Assembly: GCA_964023275.1 (NCBI GenBank)
Contig: OZ029918.1
Coordinates: 33,811,971-33,875,970, forward strand
Reading direction: 5' to 3'
From: Norana najaformis
Taxonomy: Eukaryota > Annelida > Clitellata > Crassiclitellata > Hormogastridae
Length of the DNA: 64,000 bases
The position numbers and the translations under genes were made by a program. Below are positions 58,450 through 64,000 of this stretch, piece by piece. Position 1 is the stretch's first letter. Each line of letters begins with the position of its first letter. The notes under the pieces are model-generated. The model had not been told where the DNA came from. It did not search any database and saw only the letters and a program-made list of their open reading frames with translations.

Positions 58450-59185
58450 ATGGGATGGGAAGGTCGGTCAGCCAATAACCATAATGGGGGAGGGGGAACT
58501 GACTGCAGCCAACCGTGACCTCACCACTTCAATTACAGGCCCGTCCCAGGTCACCTGTTTTGTTGTTTTGTAGATGAGCTCAGTAATTGTGGCTCACAAC
58601 TAGACACTAGATGCTGCAGTAGGCAGGTATGGAGTCAACTGCTTCCACTTGTTACCAAAGAGTTTCTGTATGGTCATTTTGCTGTAGTGGTCGATTTGCA
58701 GTAGTGGTCAGTTTGATGTGGTCAGCCTATTATTCATCATTTGCATTTTTTATGAACTAGGTTGTTGAAGTTCAATCTTTGTCGTTCTTATTCTTTTCCA
58801 TGTGTCCCTTGTCCCTTAGAATTGATTTTCACAGACTTCCCCTGCATTCAGCCTCTGTCTCTGAGGGTATGTCTGAAAGTTTCGTTGGTCAGACTTCGTC
58901 GGTGTCTACCTGGGTGGGTGGGTCTGGGTGGGTGGATGGGTGGGTGCGTGGATGGATGGGTGGATGGATGGATGGGTGAGATGCCTTTGCCGGCGCCTAT
59001 TGGACCTCCATCTTTGGCAGCTGCCCGCAGAAGCCTGCATCTCTTGCAGAGAGCTGTTCAATCTGTTTGATTCGGCACTTTCGTCCGCTTCAATCACTGG
59101 GTGACGGGTTTCTTCCTGCTGGTCTGAAATGTGCCATAATAATTAATTTTATCACTGAGGGGGCCAAGACGGCAGACGGACAAAA
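58450..59185. other. No gene seen; one minisatellite
   Basis: A GGTGGATG-type minisatellite at 58900-58982. Otherwise unique sequence with no supported exon. Confidence 0.5.
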
Positions 59186-59189
59186 TTAA

Positions 59190-60235
59190 CAACTGTTGAC
59201 CGATATCAAACATCGCTTACCTTTCAAGGGTTCTTCAGAGAATCTAGGCTCAACAGATCGCATGATACTTAGAACCTTGCGATCTTATGCCAAAGTTCTA
59301 GCCTGGCTTCAGAAAGGGCCACTGATTCTGGACATTCACATGTCACAGTGTTCTCGCTTTAAGATGCGAGCATGGCATTCAACACTGTGGACCGTGACAT
59401 CCTACTTGAGGCAGATTCGAACCCGCGACCCTCCGGTTACGAGGCAACGACCATACCACTACACCACCGCGTCCCACAGTACAGGCATAGATGTCGTTAA
59501 TCGGCTTCGGCTTCGGGTGAACGAGGCCAAAACACAGTACATGTGGCTGGAAACACGCCAGGAACGATCAAAGTTCAACGACGAAGAAACTCTAGCGGCG
59601 GAATTCCCTCCCGGACTGAAATACGCTGCTCGCGGCCATAGTTAGTGTGACCTGGTTGTGCTATTGGCCGGTGACCACGTGATTTCACTTGCAGAACCTG
59701 CTTCTACCAGTTGCGTCAGATAAGGGCATAGTGCATCATTACCCGTTGTTCCATGCTGACGTGGCCGCAGTTCATTCAGTCTTACCGAGGCAGATTGTCT
59801 GCTGTAACTCCATCCTAGTAGGATTGCCAAAGTTCAGAGTATGTAAGGTGCGATCGTTCTTCAACTTTGCCGCCCAAGCAGTGGCCAATCAGCTAAAGTA
59901 CTTGCATATCCTATCCTGACACCCCTTCTTCCTCTTGTCTCTCTCCTACCCCAAACATCACCCCCATAGCTGCCGCGATGTCTCTCGGCTTGTCTTTTGG
60001 ATCTTCACCTGGAACCGAACCATTTTTGCCAATCGATTTTGTTTTGACTGAGCGCCTGTGAATAAGCAGGCCCCCGCGGCGCGGCTTTCGTTGGGCGCTG
60101 TAGAAATGTCGGGATTACGATTACGATATACCTAAATACATGCGAGATACGCTTCTGTGGCTCCCTGTGGAAGAACTGATTCGATTCAAGATCCCTCCTA
60201 CTTGGATAAAATCTGCAGTGATCGGCGCTGCCCTA
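59190..60235 (+). mobile_element. Old CR1/L2-like LINE with nested insertions
   Basis: Scattered plus-strand RT phrases in the correct order: 'AFNTVDRDILL' (59373), VNRLRLRVNEAKTQYMWLET (59496), 'CCNSILVGLPKFRV' (59800) and MRDTLLWLPVEELIRFKIPP (60140). A SINE head (59405-59480, antisense) and a LINE tail of family 1 (60000-60130, sense) interrupt it. Confidence 0.75.
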
Positions 60236-60239
60236 GAAT

Positions 60240-60410
60240 CGTAATCGTAATTACGAGATTTCTACAGCGCCCAACGAAAGCCGCGCCGCGGGGACTAGCT
60301 TATTCACAGGCGCTCAGTCAAAACAAATTCGATAGGCAAAAAAGGGTCCAGTTCCAGATCAAGATCCAAAAGTCAGACGGAGAGACAGCGTGGCAAAGAG
60401 CTTTGTGTTC
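60240..60410 (-). mobile_element. LINE tail family 1
   Basis: Antisense: 'cgtaatcgtaattacgag', 'cagcgcccaacgaaagccgc', 'cttattcacaggcgctcag' and 'gatccaaaagtcagac'. With 60000-60130 it forms an inverted pair about 110 bp apart. Confidence 0.8.
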
Positions 60411-60679
60411 CAGTTCTGCATCGGCCTGGTCGCGATTCTCTGTGCTCTCCTGGACGTGGAGATCTTCAGGTGTCTTGCTACGCATGTCATTGGGAGCTCA
60501 TCGGGTTTTCTCGAGCACTGGTCCTTTCTCTTGGGACAATCTTTTGATGATGTTCAACATGTATTTTCTGTTTGCATTAAGTCACACTTGTTTAGACCGA
60601 TAAGATAACCGTGTCAGCAGTGCTTTTGGGGGGGGGGGTGCTTGAAAGACGCTACGTGTTCCGTGTTACATTACAGTCT

Positions 60680-61215
60680 ATCTGTGGTCTGTGTGTGAGT
60701 CTGTGTCTGTGTGTCTACGTGTGTGCCTGTTTGTGTGTTTGTCTGTGTGTGTTTGTTTGTGTGTGTCTCTCTGTCTGTCTGTGTGTGTCTGTCTGTCTGT
60801 CTGTCTGGTTTCGCAGCGATGCCTGGAACCGCTGCTGCTGATGGTGGCAGACTGTGTTGGTTGCTTCATCGGTTATTTTCGCTTTTCCTCCCATTGGCCG
60901 ATGGACGGACGATGCTGTGGAGAGAGGGATAGACGTGGCGAGGAAGGCAGGGACGGCCGAAGGGCGGGAGGCAGGGCGTGTGGCAGAGACGGGGGGAATG
61001 TGGTAGAAATGGCTGGTAATTTTGGTTAACCCATAAATTCCACTCTTTCTCTCTCTCTCTGCTTTGTTTTTCATGACCTGTTGCTCTAGCAGAGTGACTG
61101 ACAGCTTTTTATCTTCCTATATGTTTGTAAGGCCCTGTAAATGTATCCGTCTGTGTCTGTCTGTCTGTGTCTGTGTGTGCGTCTGTGGGTCTGTGTGTGT
61201 CTGTATGTGTGTGTG

Positions 61216-61247
<32 letters not shown>

Positions 61248-61250
61248 ACC
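60680..61250. repeat. GT/CTGT-rich microsatellites
   Basis: GTGT/CTGT tracts at 60680-60808 and 61145-61248. The DNA between shows no supported gene. Confidence 0.9.
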
Positions 61251-61444
61251 AAGTTATTGACGAGGCCTGCATTCTGAATGACCCTGGCTGCTACTTGTGT
61301 CCAGCATTATCCCCTTCCCCGATAATCTATATGATAATGAGCTTGGTATGTTGAGACTTCATGGCCCACGTGAGCTGTCTGGTTCCGCAGACGAATGAAA
61401 TTGATAGTAATTAATCGTAATTAGACAATTAGCCTGGTTACAGT

Positions 61445-61615
61445 TTAGGGCAGCGTTGGCGATCTCGTGAAATTTAAATCTCGGGCTACACGGGGACCAC
61501 TTCTGGCGTGGCGCCCATTCAGACATGCAGCTGTGATGAAGGATCTCATCCGATAAATTCAGTGAAAAATGATCAGGGTCGAGGTCATACTGTCGCTGTG
61601 TAGAACTATGTGTAT
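61445..61615 (+). mobile_element. SINE-A copy
   Basis: 'gaaatttaaatctcgggcta', 'cgcccattcagacatgcagc', 'gaaggatctcatccgataa', 'aatgatcagggtcgaggtca' and 'tgtcgctgtgtag'. This copy gives the family-A 3' end most clearly. Confidence 0.78.
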
Positions 61616-61834
61616 CTGTACAGTTGTACATACATTTGTACATTCCAACCTCTTATGGGACCAGAGTTCATAGAGTTCTGGAATGGTCTTGGTCACTGTC
61701 ACAGCGTGCGATGTGTCCAAACTACCAGTGCCTTCTTGACTGGACCATCTCTAACACCGAGACGTCCATCTTGTGTTGAAAGACCTCCACGTTGGTGACG
61801 TCAGCTATGTAGGGAATACTCAGCCTTGTATATA

Positions 61835-61965
61835 TCTGGAGATTTAATATAGCGCCTTTTAACGCAAGTTTTGAAAACTGCTGTGCTCACCAGCCTAGTT
61901 TATGTGGTGTTAAAGTGCGTTGAGAACAGCTAGTTTATCTGTGAGCAATGATGCTTAGTAGTTTG
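61835..61965 (-). repeat. Retroposon tail (GCGCCTTTTAA type)
   Basis: 'ttaatatagcgccttttaac' with downstream similarity to 50225-50330 ('tggtgttaaagtgcgttgag'). Confidence 0.55.
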
Positions 61966-62089
61966 TTTTCGTTAAGAGCTGTCAACGGGTGCCTTTACAT
62001 TTTAAGAAAGTAGGAACCGATTGGGAAAGTGATGGCTTGTTGACAAGCCTTGCGTTTCCTCGGCTGAGTTTAGGCTAGGAGTAAAGTTC

Positions 62090-63900
62090 ATGGGCCGTGA
62101 CTTCTGTAGGTTATTGCTCCTACCGCAGACGAGCTGTGACCTTTTATCAGCCACGGATTTTAGTAGGTTAAGGCTTTTTATAGGTTAAACAGGTTAAAGG
62201 CTTATGTAGGTTGAGGCTGTTTGTAGGCTGTGGCTTTTGTGAGGTGAAGCTGTTTGCAGCTACTCCCCTTGCTTCTGTCAGGCTGTGAAATAAGTTTGTG
62301 GGCCATGACTTCTTGTCATTTAAGACTCAGCAGGGACTTCTGCTATGTCGTGGGCTGAGAGTGTTTGTGGGCCATGACTTTTTGTTATTTAAGACTCTGC
62401 ACGGACTTCAGCTATGTCATGGGCTGAGAGTGTTTGTGGGCCATGACTTTTTGTCATTTAAGACTATGCACGGACTTCAGCTATGTCGTGGGCTGAGAGT
62501 GTTTGTGGGCCATGACTTTTTGTCATTTAAGACTCTGCATGGACTTCAGCTATGTCGTGGGCTGAGAGTGTTTGTGGGCCATGACTTTTTGTCATTTAAG
62601 ACTCTGCACGGACTTCAGCTATGTCATGGGCTGAGAGTGTTTGTGGGCCATGACTTTTTGTCATTTAAGACTATGCACGGACTTCAGCTATGTCGTGGGC
62701 TGAGAGTGTTTGTGGGCCATGACTTTTTGTCATTTAAGACTCTGCACGGACTTCAGCTATGTCGTGGGCTGAGAGTGTTTGTGGGCCATGACTTTTTGTC
62801 ATTTAAGACTCTGCACGGACTTCAGCTATGTCGTGGGCTGGGAGTGTTTGTGGGCCATGACTTTTTGTCATTTAAGACTCTGCACGGACTTCAGCTATGT
62901 CGTGGGCTGAGAGTGTTTGTGGGCCATGACTTTTTGTCATTTAAGACTCTGCACGGACTTCAGCTATGTCGTGGGCTGAGAGTGTTTGTGGGCCATGACT
63001 TTTTGTCATTTAAGACTCTGCACGGACTTCAGCTATGTCGTGGGCTGGGAGTGTTTGTGGGCCATGACTTTTTGTCATTTAAGACTCTGCACGGACTTCA
63101 GCTATGTCGTGGGCTGAGAGTGTTTGTGGGCCATGACTTTTTGTCATTTAAGACTCTGCACGGACTTCAGCTATGTCGTGGGCTGAGAGTGTTTGTGGGC
63201 CATGACTTTTTGTCATTTAAGACTCTGCACGGACTTCAGCTATGTCGTGGGCTGAGAGTGTTTGTGGGCCATGACTTTTTGTCATTTAAGACTCTGCACG
63301 GACTTCAGCTATGTCGTGGGCTGAGAGTGTTTGTGGGCCATGACTTTTTGTCATTTAAGACTCTGCACGGACTTCAATTATGTCAAGTGGGCTGAGAAAA
63401 CGTCATTTTTGTCATTTAAGACTCTGCAAGGACTTCAGTTCCGTCAGTTGGGCCGAGAATGTTTGTGGGCCATGACTTTTTGTCATGTAATACTCTGTAA
63501 GAACTTCTGTTCCGTCAAGTGGGCTGGAAATGTTTTGTAGGCCATGATTTTTGTACATTAAGACCATCTGCACAGACTTTAAGTACAGCTGGTGGACTGT
63601 GAGTGTTTGTGGGCCATCACTTTTTGTTGTTTAAGACTCTGCAAGAACTTCAGTTATGTCTGGTGGGCTGGAAATGCTTGTGGACTGTGACTTTTTGTCA
63701 TGTAAGACTCCACAAGGACTCCAGTTCCGTCAGATGGGCTGGAAATGTTTGTGGGCCATGATTTTTTGTACATTAAGACCATCTGCACAGACTTTATGTA
63801 CAGCTGGTGGACTGCGAATGTTTGTGGGCCAGGACTTTTTACAGATTAGGGCCATTTACAAGGACTTTCTTTAGTCTGTGAGCGTTTGTGGACCCTGATT
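62090..63900 (+). repeat. 69-bp tandem repeat array with degenerate flanks
   Basis: The core (62298-63370) holds about 16 copies of a 69-bp unit containing 'tttgtgggccatgactttttg' and 'cggacttcagctatgtcgtg', nearly identical. Because 69 is divisible by three the core stays open as a 23-residue repeat (GHDFLSFKTLHGLQLCRGLR + VFV). Outer copies (62090-62297 and 63371-63900) are strongly diverged and do not keep the frame. Variant units recur every third copy. Read as a minisatellite, not a gene. Confidence 0.93.
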
Positions 63901-64000
63901 TATTATAGTACTCTACCCTTCTCCTTCAACGTCTCAGAACCTGAGGGCAGAAATATCCACACTAACCCTGCTTTAACTGCTGTTTAACAGAGAATCAGGC

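Noticed and set aside
62298-63395. 365-codon frame as a repeat-protein gene
   Set aside because: It stays open only because the unit is 69 bp. The diverged flanking units lose the frame, there is no signal peptide or known fold, and no flanking exons were found.

Overview
This is eukaryotic, clearly metazoan, nuclear DNA: genes are split by many spliced introns and embedded in a dense field of tRNA-derived SINEs, non-LTR retrotransposon fragments, DNA transposons and very long microsatellites. Frequent TAGGCCTA-type words, CYP3-clan and SLC16 genes and CORE-like SINEs suggest a marine invertebrate, possibly a deuterostome. That placement is tentative and rests on general impression only.

Four host genes can be supported. 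(1) Minus strand, 10196 to 3527: a complete monocarboxylate-transporter-like (SLC16/MCT) gene in six coding exons, 611 aa, using one GC-AG intron, with a probable untranslated first exon near 12.3 kb. (2) Minus strand, 26593 to 15570: a complete 14-exon cytochrome P450 of the CYP3/CYP5-like clan, 520 aa, with all canonical P450 motifs. (3) Minus strand, 30319 to 29774: a single open exon for a secreted, seven-cysteine, prohormone-like protein of 181 aa ending in an amidation/cleavage signal; family not recognised. (4) Plus strand, 43507 to 47005: NOP16, a nucleolar 60S biogenesis factor, five exons, 150 aa, complete. For genes 1, 2 and 4 every intron phase matches and the summed exons are divisible by three. 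The genes have no evident functional link; they are ordinary dispersed animal genes.

Layout: 0-3.4 kb CR1/L2-like LINE debris; 3.5-12.4 kb the MCT gene, with a nested foldback/hAT MITE and several satellites in its introns; 12.4-15.5 kb repeats; 15.5-26.6 kb the P450, with a mariner in its first intron; 26.9-27.7 kb a long polypyrimidine tract; 29.8-30.3 kb the peptide gene; 33.5-34.2 kb two opposed LINE fragments; 35.15-40.02 kb a decayed hAT transposon interrupted by an LTR-type element; 43.5-47 kb NOP16; 47-62 kb mostly LINE/SINE debris and microsatellites, including a 233-bp hairpin at 58.1 kb; 62.1-63.9 kb a 69-bp tandem array.

I see no operon, CRISPR array or other prokaryotic feature and no dedicated new multi-gene system. 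The most unusual items are the unrecognised secreted precursor, the hairpin made by inverted duplication of a retroelement domain, the nested mobile elements, and the 69-bp array with a three-unit higher-order period.
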